A DNA stretch of 36,977 nucleotides. Origin: Candidatus Saccharimonadota bacterium (lineage in GTDB: Bacteria > Patescibacteriota > Saccharimonadia > Saccharimonadales > UBA4665). The position numbers and the translations under genes were made by a program. Shown here one piece after another: positions 24,102 through 32,018 of the stretch. Below the pieces are notes generated by a model. That model did not search any database. It worked only from the letters and a program-made list of their open reading frames with translations, and was not told where the DNA came from. Numbering within the stretch: position 1 is the stretch's first letter; each line of letters starts with the position of its first letter. Location: NCBI GenBank assembly GCA_018062785.1, contig JAGORO010000010.1, forward strand, positions 1 to 36,977, given 5' to 3'.

Positions 24102-26465
24102 TTACCCAAGCTGTGAGAGCTTAAATTGGGTGTATTTTTCGGCGGCCAAACGGGTTAGGCTTGGGTCTTCGTCTTGGTTTACAAAGCGCATTGCTCCGGC
24201 GACGTTGGGGTGCACTTCGGCAATTTTTTCGTGCATCTCAAGCACAAGCTTGCGGTAGCCAGGGTGGCCCTGCGGACTGGTACGCAGCTCGTTAAAGTGG
24301 AATGCTTCCCTAGCATTCATGGTTACTTTCCACCTCATTTTGTGGCCGAGCAATGTAGCATATTGAGCTTCGAGCGTGTAGCCAGCTGCAACTAACTTGC
24401 TATGTAGTTGCAGGCTGATGTCGAAACAAGCATCGAATGCATCAGACAGGCCGGCTTCTTCGACGAGTGATGGGGTTTCGTAGCCGAGCCGTGGCGTTAG
24501 CTGCTGCCAAGTGAGGTCACTAACCATGCGGTGACGCTGCAAATCACGAAAAATGCCATAATCGCAAACAAGATCCCAAGTGTATGAGATGTTTTCGAGC
24601 GCACGACCGGGTTTTTGGCGTCGGTTGAGGCGCTCACCCATGTAGGTAGTAAAGACATGCAGTTTTTGCTTGTACGACCATTCTTGCACGGCATTTTTGA
24701 TATCTACAAGTGATGCGTCGTTGTGCTCGTATAGCATATAGGGTACGACATCGAGTTCATTGCGCGGAGTATAGTCAACGAGCGAAACAGCCTGCTGTAC
24801 CGAAGTATGTTGGGCTGGCAGTAATTCTTCGGCCAAATCCCGCACGGCGTGATGTGTGTTGGCGCGGTAGGCTACCATTGCGCCGCCACGCTCAGGCTTA
24901 TCTGCTCGCTCGAGTATGACTGGAATAACTTTGCGAGATTCCTCGAGGATTTTCTGGCCAACTTCGCGGGCTTCGGCTAGGTCGTCTGCGAGGAGGTGCA
25001 TAATTAGGCTTTCCAGTGCTTGGCCAGACGCGTAAATACCTACCGTCGACTTGGTGGCAACTGGCAGCAGCGGACGAATCGCATCACAGGCCTGTGCTTT
25101 GGTAGCACTACGCCAAGCCGCATCCTGTTCCTTTTTTGGCGCGTTCGACGTGGAGCGAATGTACTCGGTCATTTTCTCTACGAGCGCAGAGTAGATGTCG
25201 AAAATGGCATCCATCGAGCGTTCGTATTCCTTCTGTACGCTGTCACTCAGGGTTGTCGGTGTGTGGTAGCGGTATTTGCCGTGTTCGTCTTTTTGGTCGA
25301 AGTAAATGTAGCGAGTCGACTGCTCAAGATAGGCGGCAAGGCGCCCCCATTCCAGTTTTTTTGTAAGGAGGTTGCTGGCGTTTTCGACGACAATATGCTG
25401 TCCGACCAATTGCTGCACAGAATCATCGCCATAGGCAGTGATGACTCTTTGGAGCAGCTTACCGTCTTTGTCATCTTTGCCGATAAATTCATCGAGTAGC
25501 GTTACACGCATGTCGTCGCCACGACGGCTCAGTCGTGCCATTGCGGCTGCAATGGTAATGGGGGTAACCTTTTCGGTAAAGGCGTATACATCGCTCGTGG
25601 TTGAGGTGACTATAGGCTCTAGCTGCGACTCGCCTGCCACTGTTACGGAAGTCGAGCCATTCTTATTTTTGTGCAGCCAAGACTCAGTTGTGGTTGCTGC
25701 TGATGGAGCATGAGCGGCTTGTTCTTGGGTTGGGTTAGCTGCTGACAGCCGTGATTCCATTTCTGCAGGGTTCTGAGCGGTCCGATGAGCTAGTACTTCA
25801 GCGATAGACTGTGGCCGACCACTATCAGCTGGTGCGGTTCGGCCAGCAATGCACTTCTGAACAAAAGTATATATCTCAGCAAACACTTCATCGATGCCGC
25901 CCGTTGCGTAAATAAGGGGTAGCCCTCGCTGTTTGGCCTCCCAAAGATAGCCGGCACGTACGCGCTCTAAAAACTCTGCGTCCAAGTTGTCGAACCTATC
26001 GGCGCTGTAGCGATTTTTGGTTCGCTCCCTGACTACCTCCACCGGCGCATCAAGCACCATAAGCAGATCGGGCTGCATATCGCCGACAGCAAATTCAATA
26101 ATTTCGTTGATTTTCTGATAGTCTTGCACGTCACCACGGCCGTAGTACTGAATGGCTAGTGTCGTCAAATAACTTCGGTCAACAAGGCAGGTTACGCCAT
26201 TCTCCACAGCTTGACGGATTACCTCTAGCGACTGACTGCGAGCTGCATTGTACAGGAGTACCTCCGTTCTAGTACTCATCGGGTAGCGTGGGTCTTGCGT
26301 AAGGTGACGAATCGTGCGGGCTGTCAGGTCATTTTGGCTTTCTGGCTCGCGCATTACCTTAACGGGTATACCCTCAGAAGCTAGCTTTTCACCGAGCATC
26401 TGCACCATAGTAGTCTTGCCGACGCCCTCGAGCCCCTCGATGACGATGTACTTACCCTTATTCAT
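24102..26465 (-). CDS. dTMP kinase fused to a two-domain ThyX thymidylate synthase
   Basis: A 787-aa fusion. Residues 1-210 are thymidylate kinase: P-loop GLEGVGKTT (11-19), the DR-x motif in CLVDRSYL (94-100), and a lid with RERTKNR and SADRFDN. Residues about 211-285 are a Pro/Ala/Ser/Thr linker. Residues about 290-787 hold two ThyX-like halves. The first carries EWGRLAAYLEQSTRYIYFD (372-390), a degenerate RHR-x3-N-E-x-S-x-R-Y. The second carries QRHRMVSDLTWQQLTPRLGY, with the RHR triad near residue 643. ThyX makes dTMP from dUMP with FAD and methylene-THF, and Tmk makes dTDP, so consecutive steps share one chain. Its ATG overlaps the dcd stop by 8 nt (ATGAATAA), so translation is coupled. 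Confidence 0.92.
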   Translation of the reverse strand: MNKGKYIVIEGLEGVGKTTMVQMLGEKLASEGIPVKVMREPESQNDLTARTIRHLTQDPRYPMSTRTEVLLYNAARSQSLEVIRQAVENGVTCLVDRSYLTTLAIQYYGRGDVQDYQKINEIIEFAVGDMQPDLLMVLDAPVEVVRERTKNRYSADRFDNLDAEFLERVRAGYLWEAKQRGLPLIYATGGIDEVFAEIYTFVQKCIAGRTAPADSGRPQSIAEVLAHRTAQNPAEMESRLSAANPTQEQAAHAPSAATTTESWLHKNKNGSTSVTVAGESQLEPIVTSTTSDVYAFTEKVTPITIAAAMARLSRRGDDMRVTLLDEFIGKDDKDGKLLQRVITAYGDDSVQQLVGQHIVVENASNLLTKKLEWGRLAAYLEQSTRYIYFDQKDEHGKYRYHTPTTLSDSVQKEYERSMDAIFDIYSALVEKMTEYIRSTSNAPKKEQDAAWRSATKAQACDAIRPLLPVATKSTVGIYASGQALESLIMHLLADDLAEAREVGQKILEESRKVIPVILERADKPERGGAMVAYRANTHHAVRDLAEELLPAQHTSVQQAVSLVDYTPRNELDVVPYMLYEHNDASLVDIKNAVQEWSYKQKLHVFTTYMGERLNRRQKPGRALENISYTWDLVCDYGIFRDLQRHRMVSDLTWQQLTPRLGYETPSLVEEAGLSDAFDACFDISLQLHSKLVAAGYTLEAQYATLLGHKMRWKVTMNAREAFHFNELRTSPQGHPGYRKLVLEMHEKIAEVHPNVAGAMRFVNQDEDPSLTRLAAEKYTQFKLSQLG

Positions 26466-27171
26466 AACTTAGTCCCTCAACCTTTACGGGCAGTTCTCGC
26501 TTGTCTCGATAAGCCTGTGGCAGCATTAGGCTAGGTGACCAAGTCTTAATAAGGGTGTCCAGATCGGTACCCTGTTGATACTTGCCACTAAACCCGCCAT
26601 CGCGGCCCTCACCATAGTTGCCTTCTACCTCGCCAGTTTCGTGGAAAACGATTTGAGCAATTCGTTCGCCGACCGGCAGGACAACGGTTTCATTCTCGTT
26701 TAAGTTGTAGATTTCGAGGGTCAGGCGGTTGATGTAGCCTGGGTCAATCCATCCTGCATCGAAGCAGACCGCAACCCCATTACGGCCCCAGCTGCTCCGG
26801 CTTTTTACCTCACAAGCCCCAGGGGGTTTAATGCCAAAAAATTCGTGGGTATGGGCCAAGATCCGCTCGCCCGGCTTGAGCGCTATGACTGGGTGTTCAA
26901 GCGGGATGCCTGCCAGTGGTTTAAAGCCATTGAGGGCGGCCCACTCGCCGTGCGGCATGGCCTTGAATGGCCCATCGAAATACCTTTCTACGTCTTCGCG
27001 GTCAAAGGGGTTATAGATGGTGCGCTCATTGGCGCGCTCGGCTCGGTAGTAGTAGTAGCCGAGTGTGACATCGAGACTAGCGTGACTAACGTGTTTGTCA
27101 TCGAATGGATGACATACGATATGATCGTCTGCAACTGCTTGTCGAATTTGCGTATTACTGTATACACCCAT
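26458..27171 (-). CDS. dcd: dCTP deaminase (Dcd/dUTPase superfamily)
   Basis: A 237-aa enzyme of the trimeric dUTPase-like fold. It carries the signature KSRSSWGRNGVAV, then DAGWIDPGYINRLTLEIYNL with the catalytic Glu of TLE-x-x-N, and a C-terminal G-F-S-G-K-Y-Q-Q segment. It deaminates dCTP to dUTP; bifunctional members go on to dUMP, and sequence alone does not decide this. It is longer than the usual 180-195 aa because of an insertion around residues 35-75 (YYYRAERANERTIYNPFDRE). I start at M 27171 (MGVYSNTQIRQ); an upstream in-frame ATG at 27216 would translate the GGAGGG ribosome binding site, although that site sits a long 13 nt away. It feeds dUMP to the following ThyX. Confidence 0.92.
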   Translation of the reverse strand: MGVYSNTQIRQAVADDHIVCHPFDDKHVSHASLDVTLGYYYYRAERANERTIYNPFDREDVERYFDGPFKAMPHGEWAALNGFKPLAGIPLEHPVIALKPGERILAHTHEFFGIKPPGACEVKSRSSWGRNGVAVCFDAGWIDPGYINRLTLEIYNLNENETVVLPVGERIAQIVFHETGEVEGNYGEGRDGGFSGKYQQGTDLDTLIKTWSPSLMLPQAYRDKRELPVKVEGLSYE

Positions 27172-27237
27172 AACAAAAAAGAATCCCTCCACGCCTAGGT
27201 TGATAAACAGAAGCACCCGACCCGCTTTGTTGCTTCT

Positions 27238-27266
27238 ATTTTACGAATTTTCTTCTGGAATGAAAA
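27238..27266 (-). promoter_or_regulatory. Promoter of dcd-tmk/thyX
   Basis: Minus-strand TTTTCA (27266-27261), 17 bp and TAAAAT (27243-27238). The 5' UTR of about 60 nt begins with an AGAAGCA/TGCTTCT hairpin and then GGAGGG. Confidence 0.5.
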
Positions 27267-27307
27267 GCTAGTTGCACAATTTTACAATGAAGATGCAAGC
27301 TAATTCA

Positions 27308-27336
27308 TTGACATATAGCAAGCGGAAGCATACAAC
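27308..27336 (+). promoter_or_regulatory. Promoter of the LEDTG surface protein
   Basis: TTGACA (27308-27313, perfect), 17 bp and TACAAC (27331-27336). The predicted 5' UTR is about 53 nt and ends in AAGGAGGG before the ATG. It fires divergently from the dcd promoter. Confidence 0.6.
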
Positions 27337-27395
27337 TATAGGCACCACGTGAGATGGTTGTATTAACCTAAGGCACTTAGTAGCAAGGAGGGCCT

Positions 27396-28625
27396 ATGTC
27401 AAAAAGAAAGTACAACATATTACTCAAAGGAGCGTTACCACTACTGGTATTTGCGTTCCTTTTTGTATGGTATGCTCCGCAAGCGCATGCTGCACTTCCG
27501 GGTGACGATGGTGTTATTGTGACAACCGAAGACACTAACCCTTCCACCAATTCTGGAGCTGATGGATCGGCGGTTATTGCGGTCAATCCTGACACAGGCA
27601 GCACTACCACAGTTGCGACCAATACGGAAGGTGGGCTTATCTCGACAGCAACGGTTGGCCCTGCAATGGGTATCGACCCTACAACACAAACAAATAACGT
27701 GGCCTACGCCGAGGTTGTCTCCGGCGAAAATGAAACGGTTGTCGTAAATCAGGTGACCATTGATGTCAACGGTAATCCCGTGACCGCACCTAAGCCAGTT
27801 GCCACCATCGGCAGCGACCCCGATTATGCTGAGGTCGAAGACATGTCCTACGCCCCTGACAACAAGAATGTTCTCGTTACAACGTACTTCGGTGATGCGG
27901 GCGGCAATCAGGTCGATATGGTAGATATGACCAGCGGCAATGTAGCTTCTGTAATCCCACCAGAGATCGGCGATTACTACGTTAATGCGGTCTTTGGCGC
28001 AAACGGTAAGATTTATTTTTCGGACTGGCGCAATAATGGCTCTGATATCTATGTTATGAATGTCGGCGATGATTACATGTCTGCCCAAAACTTGACCAAC
28101 TCGGCAAATGCCGATGAGGTACTGCTTGATATATCGCCAGATGTAAGCAAGGCACTTGTTTTTAACTGGAACGATACTGAAGAGTATACTGTCGGTTACT
28201 ACTACCTCGATCTAGCGACTGGCGTACTGACCGTATTGAACGGCAGTGGGACTGATCTTCCAACCGCATTTAGCGCTAGTGGAACGTACCTCGTGGGTAG
28301 CAGCGAAAATACTGCTGTCACGCCGACCCTAGCTGCATTTAATGCTGCCGATACTACCCAAGTTCGAAATATTCGTTCACTCAAAACTGCGTTTGTATCA
28401 TGGCTTGGGGAAAACGATGTATTCTCGATGGCCGAGGTGGCTCCAAAATTGAAGCCAGTCGCTGTGACAACGCCTCAGGTTCTTGGTGTTACAGCATCTC
28501 GCGCTCCTCTTGGCGCAATGCTTGAAGACACCGGTGCTGACGTTGCATTCGCAGGTATTTTTGCAGTAACGCTTTTGGCAGCTGCACTGAGTGTTGGCGT
28601 ACAGAAAGAAAAAGAACAAAACTAA
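27396..28625 (+). CDS. LxxTG-anchored surface protein, beta-propeller-like
   Basis: A 409-aa secreted protein with a strong Shine-Dalgarno (AAGGAGGG, 5 nt spacing). The signal peptide is KRKYNILLKG, then LPLLVFAFLFVWY, with probable cleavage after AHA (about residue 32). The mature part has repeated Asp/Gly/Asn-rich strand units (DDGVIVTTEDT, VNPDTGSTTTVATN, DMSYAPDNKNVLV, AVFGANGKIYFSDW, DIYVMNVGDD, LDISPDVSKALVF), as in TolB/WD40-like propellers. The C-terminus has L-E-D-T-G, a hydrophobic span (VAFAGIFAVTLLAAALSVGV) and a charged tail (QKEKEQN), the layout of a sortase cell-wall sorting signal with Glu in place of the usual Pro. No sortase gene is in the window. It may be a host-contact or envelope protein. 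Monocistronic. Confidence 0.85.
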   Translation: MSKRKYNILLKGALPLLVFAFLFVWYAPQAHAALPGDDGVIVTTEDTNPSTNSGADGSAVIAVNPDTGSTTTVATNTEGGLISTATVGPAMGIDPTTQTNNVAYAEVVSGENETVVVNQVTIDVNGNPVTAPKPVATIGSDPDYAEVEDMSYAPDNKNVLVTTYFGDAGGNQVDMVDMTSGNVASVIPPEIGDYYVNAVFGANGKIYFSDWRNNGSDIYVMNVGDDYMSAQNLTNSANADEVLLDISPDVSKALVFNWNDTEEYTVGYYYLDLATGVLTVLNGSGTDLPTAFSASGTYLVGSSENTAVTPTLAAFNAADTTQVRNIRSLKTAFVSWLGENDVFSMAEVAPKLKPVAVTTPQVLGVTASRAPLGAMLEDTGADVAFAGIFAVTLLAAALSVGVQKEKEQN

Positions 28626-28642
28626 CCAACACTTTTTTTCAA

Positions 28643-28676
28643 AAAAATAGGTACCGCAAAGCCGGTACCTATTTTT
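28643..28676. terminator. Bidirectional terminator after the surface protein
   Basis: AAAAATAGGTACCG (28643-28656) and CGGTACCTATTTTT (28663-28676) form a perfect 14-bp stem with a 6-nt loop. It also serves the convergent rplK-rplA operon, whose last gene stops at 28690. Confidence 0.92.
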
Positions 28677-28689
28677 GTCTAGCTTAGGG

Positions 28690-29232
28690 CTATTGTTTGT
28701 ATATACCCTCGCCAGCAATTGCGAGTTTTGCCACAAGGTGTTGAACCGTAGCGTTTTCGGTAAACCCGACGACAAGTTCTGCAAAATGAGGCCCGATATC
28801 AACACTTGACGGTAGAGCCTCATCGGCATTTTCTGTAAACACGAAGCCGTCGTACCTACGGTCTCCGATGGTGCGCTCGAGGCCGAGTGAGCCACCAACA
28901 AAACTGTGCACGGTAAAGCCTTGGTGGTGGTGCAGTCCCCCCTCTTGAGCTAGCACCATTGCCCAGCCACTGAGGCAGTCGAGGCTTTGGCGTTGCAAGC
29001 TCACGCTTTCACGCCATAGGTTATGGTACGGAACAAGAAGCTTCTGTTCCGTGATAGGAGCAGCAATAGCTTCAAACTTACGTGCAAACTCTGCCCGCAG
29101 GCTATGGCTATTCTGCGTATCTGCCCAGTCGTTTATCGAAAGTAAGACAGATTTCCCGGGGTTCTCGTGTGTAAGTACCTCTACCGAATGGTTTGTTTCG
29201 CTCAGAGGATGACTAAATTCTATTGAACGCAT
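28690..29232 (-). CDS. Hypothetical protein, 180 aa, downstream of rplA
   Basis: The family is not recognised. It is a soluble, mixed alpha/beta protein with no membrane segment. Visible elements are a His-rich turn (GGLHHHQGFTVHSFVGGS) and D-R-R-Y-D-G-F-V-F in the middle, and a C-terminal helix (TVQHLVAKLAIAGEGIY). The clustered histidines and neighbouring acidic residues (VDIGPHFAE) could bind a metal or nucleotide, but no motif is diagnostic. It starts 10 nt after the rplA stop, so it is very probably the last gene of that operon. Confidence 0.7.
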   Translation of the reverse strand: MRSIEFSHPLSETNHSVEVLTHENPGKSVLLSINDWADTQNSHSLRAEFARKFEAIAAPITEQKLLVPYHNLWRESVSLQRQSLDCLSGWAMVLAQEGGLHHHQGFTVHSFVGGSLGLERTIGDRRYDGFVFTENADEALPSSVDIGPHFAELVVGFTENATVQHLVAKLAIAGEGIYKQ

Positions 29233-29242
29233 CGCATGCTAC

Positions 29243-30220
29243 CTAGAGGCTAGGCGTAACCGTAATGCTCGGACCCATCGTAGTAGTGACATGAACGGCC
29301 TTGATGTATATGCCCTTAACGCTGGCTGGTTTGTTGCTTTTGAGACTAGCGATGATAGCATCGGCATTCTTTTGCAATTTGACTGCCCCAAAGCTAACCT
29401 TGCCGATACCGAGGTGGATGATGCCAGTGCTATCGACGCGGTATTCTACGCGACCTGCCTTAGCTTCTGCCACGGCTTTATTGACGTCTGCTGTAACGGT
29501 GCCGCTCTTTGGGTTTGGCATGAGGCCGCGTGGGCCTAGCAAACGAGCGTACTTACCAAGCTTTGCCATATTGGTAGGAGTGCTAACCAGCACGTCGAAT
29601 GAAATTGTGCCCTTTTCTAGCTCCTTTGTAATTGCGTCTACGCCAGCGATATCTGCGCCAGTAACTTTGTCGTCGGTGAATGCTGCCACTCGGACGGTTT
29701 TGCCTGTACCTTCTGGAAGTACAATGCTGTTACGTATGTTCTGGTCTGCCTGTCGTGGGTCAACGCCGAGGTTGACGTGGAGCTCGACAGTTGCATCAAA
29801 TTTGACGCTGCTGGTCTTGGTGGCCAACTCGAGTGCTTCGTTTAGTTCGTAGGCTTTGCCCTTTTCGACAAGTTCAGCGCTCTTGCGGTAGCCCTTACTA
29901 CGTCGCTCAAGACGGCTACGCGTAGGAGTGACGGGCTGCTTTGGCTTTTCTGCCTCTTCGGCCGCTTCTTCATCACGGTGCTGTTGGTGGTCGATTTTCT
30001 CGGCCTTAGCCTCTGCCTCTTCGAGGCCTTTCTTACTGCGCTTACCAGATTTAGCAACCTTGGTTTCGTCTTTGGCTTCATCCTTGGATGGAGTTTCTGT
30101 CTCTGTAGACTCATTCGCATTTGTGATTGCGTCGGTAATCTCGGCGACAGTGTTTTTAGCTGTCATCTCGAGGTCGAGCGTCTTTGCTTCTTCGAGAAGC
30201 TCTGCTTTAGTTTTTGCCAT
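29243..30220 (-). CDS. rplA: 50S ribosomal protein L1 with SAP-like N-terminal extension
   Basis: A 325-aa protein. L1 is usually about 230 aa; here the L1 core begins near residue 105 (RSKGYRKSAELVEKGKAYEL). It shows the family signatures KFDATVELHVNLGVDPRQAD, LVSTPTNMAKLGKYARLLG and PRGLMPNPKSGTVT. The extra N-terminus has a helix-extended-helix at residues 1-35 (KTKAELLEEAKTLDLEMTAK), like SAP/Rho-N nucleic-acid-binding modules, and then a charged Glu/Lys-rich linker (36-100). L1 forms the ribosomal L1 stalk and represses the rplK-rplA mRNA. The extension may give an additional RNA contact (inference). GGAG lies about 9 nt upstream of the ATG. Confidence 0.95.
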   Translation of the reverse strand: MAKTKAELLEEAKTLDLEMTAKNTVAEITDAITNANESTETETPSKDEAKDETKVAKSGKRSKKGLEEAEAKAEKIDHQQHRDEEAAEEAEKPKQPVTPTRSRLERRSKGYRKSAELVEKGKAYELNEALELATKTSSVKFDATVELHVNLGVDPRQADQNIRNSIVLPEGTGKTVRVAAFTDDKVTGADIAGVDAITKELEKGTISFDVLVSTPTNMAKLGKYARLLGPRGLMPNPKSGTVTADVNKAVAEAKAGRVEYRVDSTGIIHLGIGKVSFGAVKLQKNADAIIASLKSNKPASVKGIYIKAVHVTTTMGPSITVTPSL

Positions 30221-30275
30221 AAATATATTCTCCTTTCGTGGTGCAAACGGTCAGTTTTGGCCTCCCACAAGTTAA

Positions 30276-30530
30276 TTAAAAATCGTAAAAGTCGCCAAGA
30301 GTATTTACGAATAAGCTTCCAAGGGTGCCGCTGACATGGTTTATGGGCTTTGGTTCGATAGTTCCCTTGCTTGGTTCGGTGTTCAACGGTTGTGACACAA
30401 CTTCTTGGGCTCGTTCTAGCACGTCTGTTGGATCAAGGCCATAGGTCTCGCATGCAGCTCTGGCTGCAACCTCGTTCGAAAACATCTCGACAATACTTAG
30501 AGCTTCCTGAAATTCTTCTGGGCTGGACAT
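30276..30530 (-). CDS. Small protein, 84 aa, coupled to rplK
   Basis: Family not recognised. The N-terminal half is helical (EEFQEALSIVEMFSNEVAAR), followed by YGLDPTDVLERAQEVV, which looks like a small three-helix or UBA-like bundle. The C-terminal part is extended. Its ATG lies 2 nt after the rplK stop codon, so translation is probably coupled, and rplA follows 55 nt later. The tight placement inside a ribosomal operon argues for a real gene. Confidence 0.65.
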   Translation of the reverse strand: MSSPEEFQEALSIVEMFSNEVAARAACETYGLDPTDVLERAQEVVSQPLNTEPSKGTIEPKPINHVSGTLGSLFVNTLGDFYDF

Positions 30531-30532
30531 GA

Positions 30533-30961
30533 CTAGCCTTCGATCTCTACGCCCATACTGCGAGCAGTGCCGGCGACCATTTTTTTCACAGCGTCGACAT
30601 CGTCAGTATTCATGTCGTGCGCTTTTTCGGTGGCGATTTGCGTGAGCTGTGTATCGGTAAGCTTTTTGGCTACCTTTTCGCTGTTTGGTCGGCCGGAACC
30701 CTTCTGAATTCCGAGTGCTGCACGAATGCGGTCGTCGGTTGGCTCGGCCACCACACGGAAGTCCATTGTGCGATCGTCGTAAATAACAATGTGCGCAGTG
30801 ACAGTCTTGCCCTGCATGTCCTTGGTGGCGTCGTTAAATGGCTGGATAAAATCCATCATATTTACGCCGTACTGACCCAGCGTGCTGCCGACTGGAGGCG
30901 CTGCACTGGCTTGTCCGCCTTTTAATTTCATCTTTAGATTGGCTTTTACTACTTTCGCCAT
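30533..30961 (-). CDS. rplK: 50S ribosomal protein L11
   Basis: A 142-aa L11. It shows the N-terminal MAKVVKANLKMKLKGGQASA, the PPVGSTLGQYGVNMMDFIQ motif and the rRNA-binding C-terminal domain (GSGRPNSEKVAKKLTDTQL, KMVAGTARSMGVEIEG). It is part of the GTPase-associated centre. A strong Shine-Dalgarno (AGGAAGGA) precedes it, along with a leader of about 160 nt from its own promoter. It is the first gene of rplK - 84 aa - rplA - 180 aa. Confidence 0.98.
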   Translation of the reverse strand: MAKVVKANLKMKLKGGQASAAPPVGSTLGQYGVNMMDFIQPFNDATKDMQGKTVTAHIVIYDDRTMDFRVVAEPTDDRIRAALGIQKGSGRPNSEKVAKKLTDTQLTQIATEKAHDMNTDDVDAVKKMVAGTARSMGVEIEG

Positions 30962-31123
30962 AGCGAATAATTCCTTCCTATTACGAGTTCATTTCAAGAC
31001 AAACCTCACGGTTTTTCTCGACGCGCAGGGCAAAAATGTCATTTTCGCTCTGGCTGCTCTTTTCCCTTCATGAAGCTGTGGGATCAAGCTAGAGACTCTC
31101 CTACCTTTTAAGTAGTGCGTAAC
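30962..31123 (-). promoter_or_regulatory. rplK-rplA mRNA leader
   Basis: A minus-strand leader of about 160 nt. It holds a hairpin with AAACC-GTGA-GGTTT (GNRA-type loop, about 31001-31015). L1 is known to repress this operon by binding a leader structure that mimics its rRNA site; this leader is the likely place, but I could not identify the L1 site itself. Confidence 0.4.
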
Positions 31124-31129
31124 GGTGTA

Positions 31130-31138
31130 ATTATAGCA
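31130..31138 (-). promoter_or_regulatory. Extended -10 promoter of rplK-rplA
   Basis: Minus-strand TGCTATAAT (31138-31130): a perfect -10 with the TGn extension. The start point is about 31123. Confidence 0.7.
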
Positions 31139-31174
31139 TATTCTCCAAAATTAGAAAATATTTTTTGTTCTGGG

Positions 31175-31435
31175 CTACTGGCCGTCAAGCTCATTATTAG
31201 GAACATCTGCAAATGGCAATGTGAACACTTGGTCCGTAAGACAGAGACTCGTCAGTGCAATGCAAACCCGCTGTCTGCGCACCTGGGCAACCCAATCCTC
31301 GTGACCACCGAAGTCGGTTACGGGCACGAGGAGTACTGGCAGCTTATCTAACGGCATACCTGAATTATCGCACTCAATAAGCTGTGGGTACTTGCCGCCA
31401 TCGGGTATGTCCACAATAAATTGCGTGCCCTTCAT
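31175..31435 (-). CDS. Small protein, 86 aa, coupled to nusG
   Basis: Family not recognised. It begins MKGTQFIVDIPDGGKYPQLI and continues with strand-like segments (LPVLLVPVTDF, VCIALTSLCL); two cysteines, no obvious membrane span. Its ATG lies 2 nt after the nusG stop, the same arrangement as the 84-aa gene behind rplK. Translational coupling is likely. It is the last gene of secE-nusG. Confidence 0.6.
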   Translation of the reverse strand: MKGTQFIVDIPDGGKYPQLIECDNSGMPLDKLPVLLVPVTDFGGHEDWVAQVRRQRVCIALTSLCLTDQVFTLPFADVPNNELDGQ

Positions 31436-31437
31436 GG

Positions 31438-31986
31438 CTACACGCGCTTGACTTGGAGACTGTCGAGTTCGACTGGTGTTTCGCGGCCAAACATGTTGAC
31501 GAGGACTTTGAGTTTGCCCTTTTGTGGGTCGATTTCGCTAATTGAGCCATCGAAGCCCTTAAATGGCCCATCAGTGATATTTACGACCTCGCCAATGGTG
31601 TAATCGATCTTGTGCTTTGGCTGCTCGAGTCCCATACGCTTTTGAATTTTCTCGATCTCTTCTTCGTCGACTGGGGTTGGCTCGGTGCCGGTGCCGACAA
31701 AGCCAGTTACACTCGGGGTATTGCGGACGATGTACCATGCGTCTTCCGTTAGCTTCATTTGCACGAGCACATAACCTTGGAAGATGCGCTTTTCGACAAT
31801 CTTGCGCTTACCGTTCTTGATCTCGATTTGCTTTTCTTTCGGTACGAGCGCGGTAAAAATCTTGTCTTTCATGTCAAGTGAGTCTGCGCGCTGTCGGATG
31901 CTTTCAGCCACCTTCTCTTCGTAGCCACTGTAGGTATGAATGGCGTACCATTGCTTGGTAGTATCGTATCGTTTTTTGCTGCTCAT
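31438..31986 (-). CDS. nusG: Transcription termination/antitermination factor NusG
   Basis: A 182-aa NusG. The NGN domain (KQWYAIHTYSGYEEKVAESI, IFQGYVLVQMKLTEDAWYIV, NTPSVTGFVGTG) binds RNA polymerase. The C-terminal KOW domain (IGEVVNITDGPFKGFDGSIS) contacts Rho or ribosomal protein S10. It follows secE by 32 nt in the usual secE-nusG order. Normal length. Confidence 0.98.
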   Translation of the reverse strand: MSSKKRYDTTKQWYAIHTYSGYEEKVAESIRQRADSLDMKDKIFTALVPKEKQIEIKNGKRKIVEKRIFQGYVLVQMKLTEDAWYIVRNTPSVTGFVGTGTEPTPVDEEEIEKIQKRMGLEQPKHKIDYTIGEVVNITDGPFKGFDGSISEIDPQKGKLKVLVNMFGRETPVELDSLQVKRV

Positions 31987-32018
31987 GTTAGGTAATTACT
32001 CCAATCCTGCCGCGATGG

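Noticed and set aside
23905-24258. 117-aa plus-strand frame over the thyX 3' end
   Set aside because: It runs through the terminator and antisense to the ThyX C-terminus, with no ribosome binding site; a shadow of other features.
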